DNA of 9,137 nucleotides from Scatomorpha sp964535405 (GTDB taxonomy: Bacteria; Bacillota; Clostridia; Oscillospirales; Oscillospiraceae), in assembly GCA_964535405.1 (NCBI GenBank), contig CAZHUG010000072.1, forward strand, positions 1 to 9,137, read 5' to 3'. Of this stretch, positions 1 through 5,940 are shown piece after piece (the first letter of the stretch is position 1; every line of letters begins with the position of its first letter). Position numbers and translations under genes: made by a program. The notes under the pieces were generated by a model. That model had not been told where the DNA came from. It saw only the letters and a program-made list of their open reading frames with translations, and did no database searches.

Positions 1-41
1 TAACCGGTCGGTCCGGGGTTCGAGTCCCTGAAGGCCCACCA
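1..41 (+). tRNA. tRNA 3' portion, probably tRNA-Ile(GAU), 5' end cut by window
   Basis: The window opens inside a tRNA. Bases 4-8 fit the 3' side of the anticodon stem and 9-13 a five-base variable loop. Bases 14-18 and 26-30 pair as the T stem (one G-T pair) around the canonical loop TTCGAGT at 19-25. AAGGCCC at 31-37 is the 3' acceptor strand, A38 the discriminator, and CCA at 39-41 is encoded. Counting back, the first base T is the last anticodon base, followed by AA. This suits an anticodon ending in U. An acceptor of the GGGCC type with discriminator A is typical of tRNA-Ile(GAU), but the anticodon itself is outside the window, so the identity is an inference. Confidence 0.85.
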
Positions 42-42
42 C

Positions 43-75
43 AAGAGAGTATCCGAGAGGATGCTCTCTTTTTTT
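43..75 (+). terminator. Intrinsic terminator of the tRNA transcript
   Basis: Bases 43-54 pair with 59-70 around a GAGA tetraloop (55-58). This gives a 12-bp stem with one T-G wobble, whose 3' side merges into a run of T to position 75. It starts directly after the encoded CCA and is a textbook rho-independent terminator. Confidence 0.93.
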
Positions 76-184
76 GTCCACTATGACAGGTACCCGGATA
101 TTTTGCCCTATAATCATAGGACTTGGCTAGGTCTTTATATAAACAGAAGATATGCTGAAAGACCAGCTATAAAAATTCCGGAGG
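76..184. other. Short AT-rich intergenic stretch, no gene seen
   Basis: No convincing coding region, RNA or repeat is visible between the tRNA terminator and the terminator of the minus-strand regulator. An isolated TATAAT at 109-114 has no good -35 partner 16-18 bases upstream. A GGAGG at 180-184 is not followed by a usable start codon. Confidence 0.5.
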
Positions 185-226
185 AAAAAATAGCAGGTCG
201 TACCCGTCTGATTATGGGCACGACCT
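185..226 (-). terminator. Probable terminator of the minus-strand XRE regulator gene
   Basis: AGGTCGT at 195-201 pairs perfectly with ACGACCT at 220-226. After one mismatch, CCC at 203-205 pairs with GGG at 216-218. Read on the minus strand, the hairpin lies about 20 bases after the stop codon at 247-249 and is followed, after four bases, by six T (185-190). Only a short TTTT follows it on the plus strand, so the minus reading is preferred. Confidence 0.7.
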
Positions 227-246
227 TTTATCTAGAAATCACCTTA

Positions 247-933
247 TCATTCAGCAGCGATGTATACATCCATGTAAGCAACACCTTGACGCTCACATAT
301 CTTTTCAAAGCATGGCAGGATATTTTTTGCTTCCTTATGAGTTAAACCGTTCGCGCCCATGTAGCGCAAAAGAGTCTTGTACGCGTTCGGTATGAGTGAA
401 AATGCGGCTGAAAACGGGTCTTTAATCGTGATTACTGCATACTTTTGCTCGTTTTGGCTGATTGCATGAGGGCATTCTTTTGAGAATTCTTGAGGCAGGA
501 TACAGGCAGCAGTGTATCCATGCATGTGGTGGACGTTTGTCTGCTCCAAAGACACGAAGGGAAAGTCCCAGCCTATTATTTCAGGTTTCTCTATCCCATT
601 TCTCACCGCCCACTGCTTAATGTGATTTGTCGCGTCCTCCTCAGGCTCGGCGCTGATTACTGCGTACCGCACATACCGAAAAGCCGGCACGCTTTCAATG
701 CGCACATCGCTATATGCTTCGTGGTATGAATTCATGTTTTGCAGCAGCAGTTCATCTAGCGTGCAGGCAAACAGCTTGCTCAGGCTTATGGCCTTTTCCA
801 TCTCCGGATAGGCAGAGTCCATCTCCCATTTAGATATCGTCTGACGGGATACTTCCAGCTTCTCGGCCAATTGCTCCTGAGTCATGTTTTTCTGCAGCTT
901 TCGAAGAAACTGCAAGTTTTGTCCAAAGCTCAT
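247..933 (-). CDS. XRE-family HTH regulator with GyrI-like effector-binding domain
   Basis: This is a 228-residue cytoplasmic transcription regulator. Residues about 5-62 form a Cro/C1-type helix-turn-helix; the MTQEQLAEKLEVSRQTISKWE stretch contains the recognition helix. Residues about 78-227 match the GyrI-like small-molecule-binding fold, with the characteristic IIGWDFPF, HGYTAACILP and a C-terminal MDVYIAAE strand. Proteins of this architecture usually sense a small hydrophobic or drug-like ligand, but the ligand here is unknown. The start at 933 is chosen because AAGGGGA (941-947) sits seven bases upstream; an ATG at 996 in the same frame would add 21 residues of non-domain sequence with no ribosome binding site. 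The gene is divergent from the LacI gene, transcribed alone, and followed by its own terminator. Nothing ties it functionally to the uronate genes. Confidence 0.9.
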   Translation of the reverse strand: MSFGQNLQFLRKLQKNMTQEQLAEKLEVSRQTISKWEMDSAYPEMEKAISLSKLFACTLDELLLQNMNSYHEAYSDVRIESVPAFRYVRYAVISAEPEEDATNHIKQWAVRNGIEKPEIIGWDFPFVSLEQTNVHHMHGYTAACILPQEFSKECPHAISQNEQKYAVITIKDPFSAAFSLIPNAYKTLLRYMGANGLTHKEAKNILPCFEKICERQGVAYMDVYIAAE

Positions 934-940
934 TTCACTT

Positions 941-947
941 TCCCCTT
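941..947 (-). promoter_or_regulatory. Ribosome binding site fixing the start of the XRE regulator
   Basis: On the minus strand AAGGGGA precedes the ATG at 931-933 by seven bases. It decides the start against the upstream in-frame ATG at 994-996. Confidence 0.75.
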
Positions 948-955
948 CGTAATTG

Positions 956-975
956 ATAAGTAAATAATAGCTTAT
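956..975 (-). promoter_or_regulatory. Candidate -10 region and operator of the XRE regulator gene
   Basis: The inverted repeat ATAAG (956-960) / CTTAT (971-975) brackets a minus-strand TATTAT at 964-969. That hexamer could be the -10 of the XRE gene, with a transcript start about 25 bases before the ATG. The -35 partner, TGTACT 17 bases away, is weak (3 of 6). An operator overlapping the -10 would fit autorepression. This is inferred from short arms only. Confidence 0.3.
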
Positions 976-1159
976 GATGTATAAAAAGTACAGCAACTCG
1001 CCTTATCATTTTCTTGTTTTATGGCAACTTCAAGTTGTTCAAAACGCATCACGTCATTAGAATGATTAAATAAATGTTAAGAGATGGTCAGCGAAAAAGA
1101 AAAATTGCGGTCGAATAATGTAGAATTCATAAGCAAAAATCTACTTTATGCACAAAGTA

Positions 1160-1167
1160 AACCGGTT
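1160..1167. promoter_or_regulatory. Candidate LacI/KdgR operator upstream of the regulator gene
   Basis: AACCGGTT is a perfect 8-bp palindrome with the central CG usual for LacI-family operators. The same octamer recurs upstream of the TRAP operon (2416-2423), the other transcription unit this regulator is expected to control. It lies about 85 bases upstream of the predicted transcript start of the LacI gene, so classical promoter occlusion is not obvious. Confidence 0.5.
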
Positions 1168-1213
1168 CCATTACTTGAAAACGCCGAAATAATTAACAAT
1201 TCATTAATATTTG

Positions 1214-1242
1214 TTGACTTTGCTTGGCTTAGGGGCTAATAT
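1214..1242 (+). promoter_or_regulatory. Sigma-A type promoter of the LacI-family regulator gene
   Basis: TTGACT (1214-1219) and TAATAT (1237-1242) are separated by exactly 17 bases, and each matches its consensus at five of six positions. The predicted start near 1249 gives a leader of about 32 bases carrying AGGAG before the TTG start codon. Confidence 0.8.
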
Positions 1243-1280
1243 GACATCAAAATCATATGTGGAAATATTAGGAGTATAAC

Positions 1281-2327
1281 TTGAAAACGCAAGGAGAAAA
1301 AAAGGTTACCATTGATGATGTTGCTCGTAGATGTGAAGTCTCCAAGACGACTATATCTCGCTTTCTGAATGGGAAATACGAAAATATTTCCGCTGACACC
1401 CGCAAGAGAATTCAAAAAGTTATTATTGAACTTGACTACCAGCCAAACCGTTCGGCGCAGCGACTGAAAGCAAGCAAGAGCATGCTGATCGGCTGTATTA
1501 TCGGAGATATAAGCAGCCCCTTCTCGGCTCTTTTACTCAAGGGGATTATCAACGCCTGTGAAGACGCCGGTTATCAGGTCCTTTTCGCGGATTGCGATGA
1601 CGATCCGGCAAAAGAGCGAAGCGCAATAGACGGCTTTGTTGCAAATAGAGTTGATGGACTAATAGTAAACACATCCGGTGGCAATGAGGAGCACCTCCTT
1701 TTCCTAAACCGGCAGGGGACGCCGATAGTTCTGGCTGACCGTTCACTCATACACACCGGACTCTTGGATACTGTCACGGCACAAAACCGGGTGGCTGCAT
1801 ATGACTGCGTTAAGCTCCTGGGTGACTACGGATATGATAAAGTGGCATTCTTTACTGAGGGCAACAGGCTTATTACACCCCGTATACTTCGATATGAGGG
1901 CTACTGCGACGGCGTTGGGGAATTTCTTACCGACGACGCCCAGCCTGAGCTCTATGAGTTTAACCGCAATGACACCAATGGCTGCAGTAAACAGCTCCGT
2001 CAGTTCCGCGATAAACATCCGGGTGAGCGTATAGCGATCCTGTGCGTCAACGGCGTCGCAACACAGCACGTTCTGATGGCGTTTAAGGATACAAGTTTTT
2101 CAATTGGCTATGATTACGGACTTTGCGGCTTTGACGATTGGAATTGGCTCCAGCTGGCACCTCCGGGAATAACCTCTGTGGCCATTGATACTAAGGACAT
2201 GGGCGCCCGGGCAGCCAAGCTTCTCATAGAGCGCATAGACGGAAAAAGACCTGCAGATTCACCGCCGGCATTAATTGAACTTCCGAACGAGATAATTGTT
2301 CGCGGCTCCACAGTAAGTGGAGAATAG
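1281..2327 (+). CDS. kdgR: LacI-family transcriptional regulator, probable KdgR-like
   Basis: This 348-residue protein is full length for the LacI family. Residues 9-31 (VTIDDVARRCEVSKTTISRF and following) are the helix-turn-helix and 52-66 (YQPNRSAQRLKASKS) the hinge helix. Residues about 68-345 form the two-lobed periplasmic-binding-protein-like sensor, including CGFDDWNWLQLAPPGITSV near 282-300. It starts at TTG; AGGAG at 1270-1274 is six bases upstream and the family's N-terminus begins right there, with no competing ATG. The neighbouring TRAP, kduI, kdgA and kdgK genes make it the likely local regulator of KDG use, responding to KDG or KDPG as LacI-type KdgR proteins of Firmicutes do. 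The family is certain from sequence; the KdgR assignment is by context. Shared AACCGGTT palindromes before this gene and the TRAP operon support control of both. Confidence 0.9.
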   Translation: MKTQGEKKVTIDDVARRCEVSKTTISRFLNGKYENISADTRKRIQKVIIELDYQPNRSAQRLKASKSMLIGCIIGDISSPFSALLLKGIINACEDAGYQVLFADCDDDPAKERSAIDGFVANRVDGLIVNTSGGNEEHLLFLNRQGTPIVLADRSLIHTGLLDTVTAQNRVAAYDCVKLLGDYGYDKVAFFTEGNRLITPRILRYEGYCDGVGEFLTDDAQPELYEFNRNDTNGCSKQLRQFRDKHPGERIAILCVNGVATQHVLMAFKDTSFSIGYDYGLCGFDDWNWLQLAPPGITSVAIDTKDMGARAAKLLIERIDGKRPADSPPALIELPNEIIVRGSTVSGE

Positions 2328-2346
2328 GTAACTTAATATTTCAGCA

Positions 2347-2367
2347 AGAGCCCAAACGAGGGGCTTT
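2347..2367 (+). terminator. Weak hairpin after the LacI gene, possible terminator
   Basis: AGCCC (2349-2353) pairs with GGGCT (2361-2365) and is extended by two outer pairs (G-T and A-T). Only TTTG follows, so termination would be weak. A second small hairpin, GGCCT (2376-2380) with AGGCC (2388-2392), lies just downstream. Read-through from the regulator gene into the TRAP genes is possible. Confidence 0.35.
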
Positions 2368-2415
2368 GAGGATAGGGCCTTGAAAATAGGCCGAGTATGT
2401 TTTGCCCATTTGGTT

Positions 2416-2436
2416 AACCGGTTTCCGAAACCGATT
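2416..2436. promoter_or_regulatory. Candidate tandem LacI/KdgR operator upstream of the TRAP operon
   Basis: AACCGGTT at 2416-2423 is identical to the palindrome upstream of the LacI gene. A one-mismatch copy, AACCGATT, follows at 2429-2436, 13 bp centre to centre. The overlap also forms a perfect odd-centred inverted repeat, CGGTTTC-C-GAAACCG (2419-2433). The arrangement suits binding of two LacI-type dimers or one extended site. The TTGACG at 2439-2444 abuts it and could be a -35, although its -10 is poor. Confidence 0.55.
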
Positions 2437-2494
2437 GATTGACGGATCCACCAAATTTTCGTCGAATAATGGCGTAAAACCATCTGCTTTGTAT

Positions 2495-2522
2495 TTGTCA
2501 GCTCTGCTGGTTGACATAAAAT
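2495..2522 (+). promoter_or_regulatory. Candidate sigma-A promoter of the TRAP operon
   Basis: TTGTCA (2495-2500) and TAAAAT (2517-2522) are 16 bases apart and each matches consensus at five of six positions. The predicted transcript would begin near 2529, leaving a leader of only about 15 bases that starts at the GGAGG (2530-2534). That is unusually short, so an upstream promoter beginning with TTGACG at 2439 remains an alternative. Confidence 0.45.
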
Positions 2523-2543
2523 AAAAACTGGAGGACATCTAAA

Positions 2544-3605
2544 ATGAAGAGTAAGAAGATCATCGCACTGCTTCTCGCAGCAATAATGGTTCTGGCTTTG
2601 GCCGCATGCGGAAGCGAACCCGTAAAAACCCCCGACCCTGACAAAACCGGAGAGCCCGCTGTGAACACTGGCGAGCCTGCCGGCGATAAGATTGGCGCAA
2701 CAGTCCTTAAGTGCGCATTTAACCAGACCATCGAAAACCCCGAGGCGCAGACGCTTCTCGACCTCAGCGACAAGCTGTACGACGCCACAGAGGGCCGCTA
2801 CTCCATCGAGGTTTTCCCCAACGAGCAGCTTGGTTCTCAGCAGGAATCTCTTGAGTCCGTTCAGAACGGCGCCATTGAGATGGCACTGGTCGCAAACTCC
2901 ATTGTTGAAAACGTCAACTCTGACTTCGCGATCATCGGCTGCCCCTACATATACGACAGCATAGAGCATCAGGAAAAGCTCTTTGCCTCCGGCGAGCTTG
3001 ATGAGCTGTTTGCCACTACCGCAGACAATGGCTTCAATGTCCTGTGTGCGTATAGCCTGGGCTCTCGCTCTGTTTACACCCGCGACGGTGCAATTACCAG
3101 CCCCGAGGACCTCGCCGGTCTCAAGATCCGTGTCATGCAGTCCGACACCATGATCCAGATGATCAACTACATGGGCGGCGTTGGCACTCCCATGGGCCAG
3201 GGTGACGTTTACTCCGCCATCCAGTCCGGAATTCTTGACGGTGCTGAGAACAACATCATCACCTACACCGACCTTCTTCAGTACGAAGTTGCCCCCTACT
3301 ATTCCTACACCAACCATCTGATGGTTCCCGACCTGCTCTGCATCAGCAACAGCGTTTTGTCCGGCATGTCTGAAGCGGACCAGGAGGCCTTCAAGAAGGT
3401 CGCCACCGATTCCGTCAGCTTCATGTTCAATCTGGCTGAGGATCTTCGCGCCGAGTATCGCAGCACCTGCGAGGGCTACGGAGTTACCTTCACCGAAGTC
3501 GACATTGCCCCGTTCCAGGAGAACATGGCTCCCTTCATCGAAGAGGTTGCCGGACGTTCCGATATGACCACCGCTATCTACGAGGCCATCAAGTCTCTGA
3601 GATAA
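2544..3605 (+). CDS. dctP: TRAP transporter solute-binding lipoprotein (DctP family)
   Basis: This 353-residue extracytoplasmic binding protein captures the substrate and hands it to the QM membrane complex. Residues 1-21 are a lipoprotein signal peptide ending in the lipobox L19-A20-A21-C22. A flexible linker (about 23-50) follows, containing TGEPA twice (35-39 and 42-46). The DctP fold runs from about 52. It shows the family pattern, including LKIRV with Arg196, the position of the conserved carboxylate-binding arginine, and DGAENN at 232-237. GGAGG lies nine bases before the ATG. The neighbours kduI, kdgA and kdgK point to an acidic sugar such as a hexuronate, KDG or an unsaturated uronide, but the exact ligand cannot be read from sequence. 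A strong terminator-like hairpin separates it from the membrane subunits. Confidence 0.95.
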   Translation: MKSKKIIALLLAAIMVLALAACGSEPVKTPDPDKTGEPAVNTGEPAGDKIGATVLKCAFNQTIENPEAQTLLDLSDKLYDATEGRYSIEVFPNEQLGSQQESLESVQNGAIEMALVANSIVENVNSDFAIIGCPYIYDSIEHQEKLFASGELDELFATTADNGFNVLCAYSLGSRSVYTRDGAITSPEDLAGLKIRVMQSDTMIQMINYMGGVGTPMGQGDVYSAIQSGILDGAENNIITYTDLLQYEVAPYYSYTNHLMVPDLLCISNSVLSGMSEADQEAFKKVATDSVSFMFNLAEDLRAEYRSTCEGYGVTFTEVDIAPFQENMAPFIEEVAGRSDMTTAIYEAIKSLR

Positions 3606-3622
3606 GCTGCATAAACGGGATT

Positions 3623-3653
3623 CGGCCCGCAGTATCCCTGCGGGCCGTTTTCT
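3623..3653 (+). terminator. Strong intrinsic terminator between binding-protein and membrane-subunit genes
   Basis: CGGCCCGCAG (3623-3632) pairs perfectly with CTGCGGGCCG (3638-3647) around a five-base loop, followed by TTTTCT. It sits 18 bases after the stop codon of the binding-protein gene. No promoter is evident before the next gene, so it probably acts as a partial terminator (and 3' stabiliser) that sets more binding protein than membrane subunits. Confidence 0.85.
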
Positions 3654-3696
3654 AAGGATCATTATGTCACCAGCAAGCAATTAAGGAGGGCAAGGA

Positions 3697-4215
3697 ATGA
3701 AAGCTCTAAACGTAATAAAAAAAGCTTTAGATAAGGCAATGGAGTGGATTTGCATAGTCATTCTTGCAATAATGACGGTTCTGGTCACGTATCAGGTTAT
3801 AACAAGATTATTCAATGACCCCAGCGCTATCTCAGAAATACTTGCACAATATCTGTTCGTATGGCTCGTCATGATCGGAGGCGCGTATGTCTTCGGCATA
3901 CGTGATCACCTAAGCATAACTGTTCTAAAGGACAGACTGAGTCCCGCACTCAACTTTGTTGTAGAGATATTTATTTATGGTGTGTTAATTGCATTCTCGG
4001 TTCTGGTGTGCATCTATGGCGGCGGAAACATGACCGTTAGACAGATGTCAGCTGTCGATGCAGCATTGCAGATACCCAGAGGTTATATATACATGGCTGT
4101 GCCCTTCTGCGGTGTAGTGATGACATTTTACTCCGTTTATAATATTGCCCTGGCTTATGTGGAATATAAAAATGGAATTAAACGCGTCGGCGATGATACC
4201 GCCGGCACGATGTAA
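3697..4215 (+). CDS. dctQ: TRAP transporter small membrane subunit (DctQ family)
   Basis: This 172-residue integral membrane protein is of usual DctQ length. Four hydrophobic segments at about 15-37, 47-67, 85-108 and 128-152 match the four-helix topology of the family. The loop ending in QIPRGYIYMAVP (125-136) is the typical conserved DctQ region before the last helix, and an arginine closes helix one (R37). DctQ packs against the large subunit and supports docking of the binding protein. AAGGAGGG at 3683-3690 precedes the ATG by six bases. The gene ends 15 bases before the large-subunit gene, so the two are almost certainly cotranscribed and possibly translationally coupled. Confidence 0.93.
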   Translation: MKALNVIKKALDKAMEWICIVILAIMTVLVTYQVITRLFNDPSAISEILAQYLFVWLVMIGGAYVFGIRDHLSITVLKDRLSPALNFVVEIFIYGVLIAFSVLVCIYGGGNMTVRQMSAVDAALQIPRGYIYMAVPFCGVVMTFYSVYNIALAYVEYKNGIKRVGDDTAGTM

Positions 4216-4230
4216 GGGAGGACGAGAGCA

Positions 4231-5538
4231 ATGGCAACTGCAGGAACAGCAGCACTGGTAATGGTAATAACCATTGTAGTAACACTCACACTCGGCTTTC
4301 CCATCGGTCTTAGCATTGGCGCAGGCTCCGCAGCAGGAATGGCGGTAGTGCTTCCGTTTGCAGCAGCGATGGAGACAGCCGCACAGACCTTCTTCAAGGG
4401 CGCAAACTCATTTTCACTGCTCGCGATACCCTTCTTCGTCCTTGCGGGCAACCTGATGAACAACGGCGGCATTGCCAAACGTCTGATTGGCTGCGCTAAC
4501 CTCATCGCCCACAAGCTCCCCGGCGGTTTGGCACAGACCAACATCGTGGCAAACATGCTCTTCGGCGCAATTTCCGGCTCCGGCGTGGCTGCGGCCTCCG
4601 CCATGGGCGGAATCCTCGGCCCCCTTGAGGAGGAAGAGGGATATTCCAGAGAGTACTCTGCGGCGGTTAATATTGCCTCCGGCCCGACCGGAATGATGAT
4701 CCCGCCGAGCAATATTATGATTGTCTACGCAACCGTGGCCAGCGGAGTTTCGATTGCGGCGCTGTTTATGGCCGGATACATCCCCGGGATTCTCTGGGGC
4801 GTAGCATGCATGATAGTCGCCGGCATCATGGCAAAAAAGCGCGGCTACGTTAGCAAGACCAAGTACAGCTTCAAGCTTGTCATCAAGACGCTGTGGGAGG
4901 GTATTCCCAGCCTTCTGCTGATTCTCATCGTCATCGGCGGTGTTCTCAGGGGCTGGTTCACGGCGACAGAGGGCTCCGCAATCGCAGTGTGCTACTCGCT
5001 GATACTTGGATTTTTGTACCGCAACATCAAAGTTCGCGACTTGCCTAAGATTCTCCTCGATTCCGTCAAGACCACTGCGGTTGTTGAGTTTCTTGTCTGT
5101 GTGTCGGCAATTATGTCTTGGGTAATGTCTTATGCAAAGATCCCCCAGATGATAGCCGCCGGCCTTCTCGATATAAGCGAAAACCCCATAATCATTCTGC
5201 TTATTATGAACGTGATTCTCCTGATTGTCGGCACCTTCATGGACCCGACACCCGCAGTTTTAATCTTCACGCCGATCTTCCTGCCGATAGTCCAGGGCTT
5301 TGGCATGCACCCGGTTCACTTCGGCCTCATCATGGTCATGAACCTCTGCGTCGGCACACTTACCCCGCCTGTTGGCGCGATTCTCTTTGCCGGCTGCAGA
5401 ATCGGAAAGGTCAGCATAGAGCAGGTCATAAAGTTACTTTTGCCATTCTTTGCGGTTCTCACGGTCTGCCTGTTGCTGGTCACCTTTATCCCCGAGCTGT
5501 CCCTGATGATTCCCAGAGCGCTCGGCCTGATAAAGTAA
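4231..5538 (+). CDS. dctM: TRAP transporter large permease subunit (DctM family)
   Basis: This 435-residue polytopic membrane protein has the usual length for the sodium-coupled transport subunit of TRAP systems. It is hydrophobic throughout, with about a dozen membrane segments and re-entrant hairpin regions. Family motifs are clear: GAISGSGVAAASAMGGI (112-128), GMMIPPSN (154-161), GTFMDPTPAVLIFTPIFLPI (334-353) and GTLTPPVGAILF (375-386). The two PP-containing hairpins are those that line the transport site in the family. A ribosome binding site (AGGGAGG) lies in the 15-base gap after dctQ. With the binding protein and small subunit it makes a complete transporter; the substrate is inferred from context to be an uronate-type acid. 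Confidence 0.95.
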   Translation: MATAGTAALVMVITIVVTLTLGFPIGLSIGAGSAAGMAVVLPFAAAMETAAQTFFKGANSFSLLAIPFFVLAGNLMNNGGIAKRLIGCANLIAHKLPGGLAQTNIVANMLFGAISGSGVAAASAMGGILGPLEEEEGYSREYSAAVNIASGPTGMMIPPSNIMIVYATVASGVSIAALFMAGYIPGILWGVACMIVAGIMAKKRGYVSKTKYSFKLVIKTLWEGIPSLLLILIVIGGVLRGWFTATEGSAIAVCYSLILGFLYRNIKVRDLPKILLDSVKTTAVVEFLVCVSAIMSWVMSYAKIPQMIAAGLLDISENPIIILLIMNVILLIVGTFMDPTPAVLIFTPIFLPIVQGFGMHPVHFGLIMVMNLCVGTLTPPVGAILFAGCRIGKVSIEQVIKLLLPFFAVLTVCLLLVTFIPELSLMIPRALGLIK

Positions 5539-5560
5539 GAAGCTTAGGGAGGATAAGACG

Positions 5561-5920
5561 ATGAATGCAAAGGATCTCGGTTTTGAACTTCTACATATCG
5601 GAATAAACCAGGCTGATGCGGCTGAATCCGCTTCCACCATGGACATTCTGACCAGCCTGTTCGGCTTTGACTCCAGAGAGACTAATGGCTCCTGGTTTAT
5701 CAACGAGCAGTTTGAGATAATGAAAATGCCCTTCCGCGGGCGTCTGGGCCACATTGCTGTCGGCACGAGTGATGCCGCAGCGGCCCGCAGTTACCTCGAG
5801 AGCAAGGGGATTGCCTTCGAGGAGAGCACTGCAAGCTATAACGCTGAGGGTAAGCTTCAGGTTATTTACTTCCGCGACGATATCGCAGGCTTTGCCTTCC
5901 ATCTGTCGCAGAAAAAGTGA
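5561..5920 (+). CDS. Small VOC-like protein, paralogue of the KdgA C-terminal domain
   Basis: This 119-residue soluble protein has no assigned function. Its two halves follow the paired beta-alpha-beta-beta-beta layout of the vicinal-oxygen-chelate fold: ELLHIGIN through FEIMK (9-55) and GHIAVGTSD through GFAFHLSQK (63-118). Candidate metal ligands at the usual strand positions are H12, E52, H64 and H114; the last replaces the Glu more common in the family. It aligns end to end with residues 207-318 of the KdgA encoded at 7611-8567, at about 36% identity with a single one-residue gap, and all four candidate ligands are shared. It lies 22 bases after dctM with its own AGGGAGG and 20 bases before kduI, so it belongs to the uronate operon. 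A role as isomerase, epimerase or ring-opening enzyme on the imported sugar is possible; the fold call is by eye. Confidence 0.8.
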   Translation: MNAKDLGFELLHIGINQADAAESASTMDILTSLFGFDSRETNGSWFINEQFEIMKMPFRGRLGHIAVGTSDAAAARSYLESKGIAFEESTASYNAEGKLQVIYFRDDIAGFAFHLSQKK

Positions 5921-5940
5921 CAAGCAAGGAGTGAACTAAA

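Larger units (their letters stand above)
934..1280. other. Divergent AT-rich regulatory region between the two regulator genes
   Basis: There is no gene in this 347-base stretch. It holds the ribosome binding site and likely promoter of the minus-strand XRE gene and the sigma-A promoter of the LacI gene. It also contains the palindrome CAACTT-C-AAGTTG (1025-1037), the inverted repeat TCATT-AG-AATGA (1054-1065), the palindrome AACCGGTT (1160-1167) inside AAGTAA/TTACTT arms (1155-1160 and 1171-1176), and one copy of a 12-base direct repeat (1173-1184). The density of small symmetric elements fits binding sites for both regulators, but assignment of the first two is open. Confidence 0.6.

Noticed and set aside
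1..41. tRNA 3' end as an integration (att) site for a genomic island
   Set aside because: I saw no second copy of the tRNA 3' sequence in the window, and no integrase, transposase or other mobility gene.
61..345. Plus-strand open frame of 94 codons after the tRNA
   Set aside because: It begins inside the tRNA terminator stem, has no ribosome binding site, and runs across the regulator's terminator into its coding region.
1054..1065. TCATT-AG-AATGA and CAACTT-C-AAGTTG (1025-1037) as definite operators
   Set aside because: The arms are only five to six bases, they do not recur elsewhere in the window, and their position relative to a mapped promoter is unclear. They are noted only as part of the intergenic region.
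2271..3680. Long minus-strand open frame of 469 codons opposite the TRAP binding-protein gene
   Set aside because: It is antisense to a clear lipoprotein-type TRAP binding protein, has no family resemblance, and overlaps the end of the LacI gene, the operator region and the terminator. It exists because of the codon bias of the real gene.
4155..4712. Minus-strand open frame opposite dctM
   Set aside because: It is low-complexity, alanine- and proline-rich translation antisense to a certain membrane-protein gene, with no ribosome binding site.
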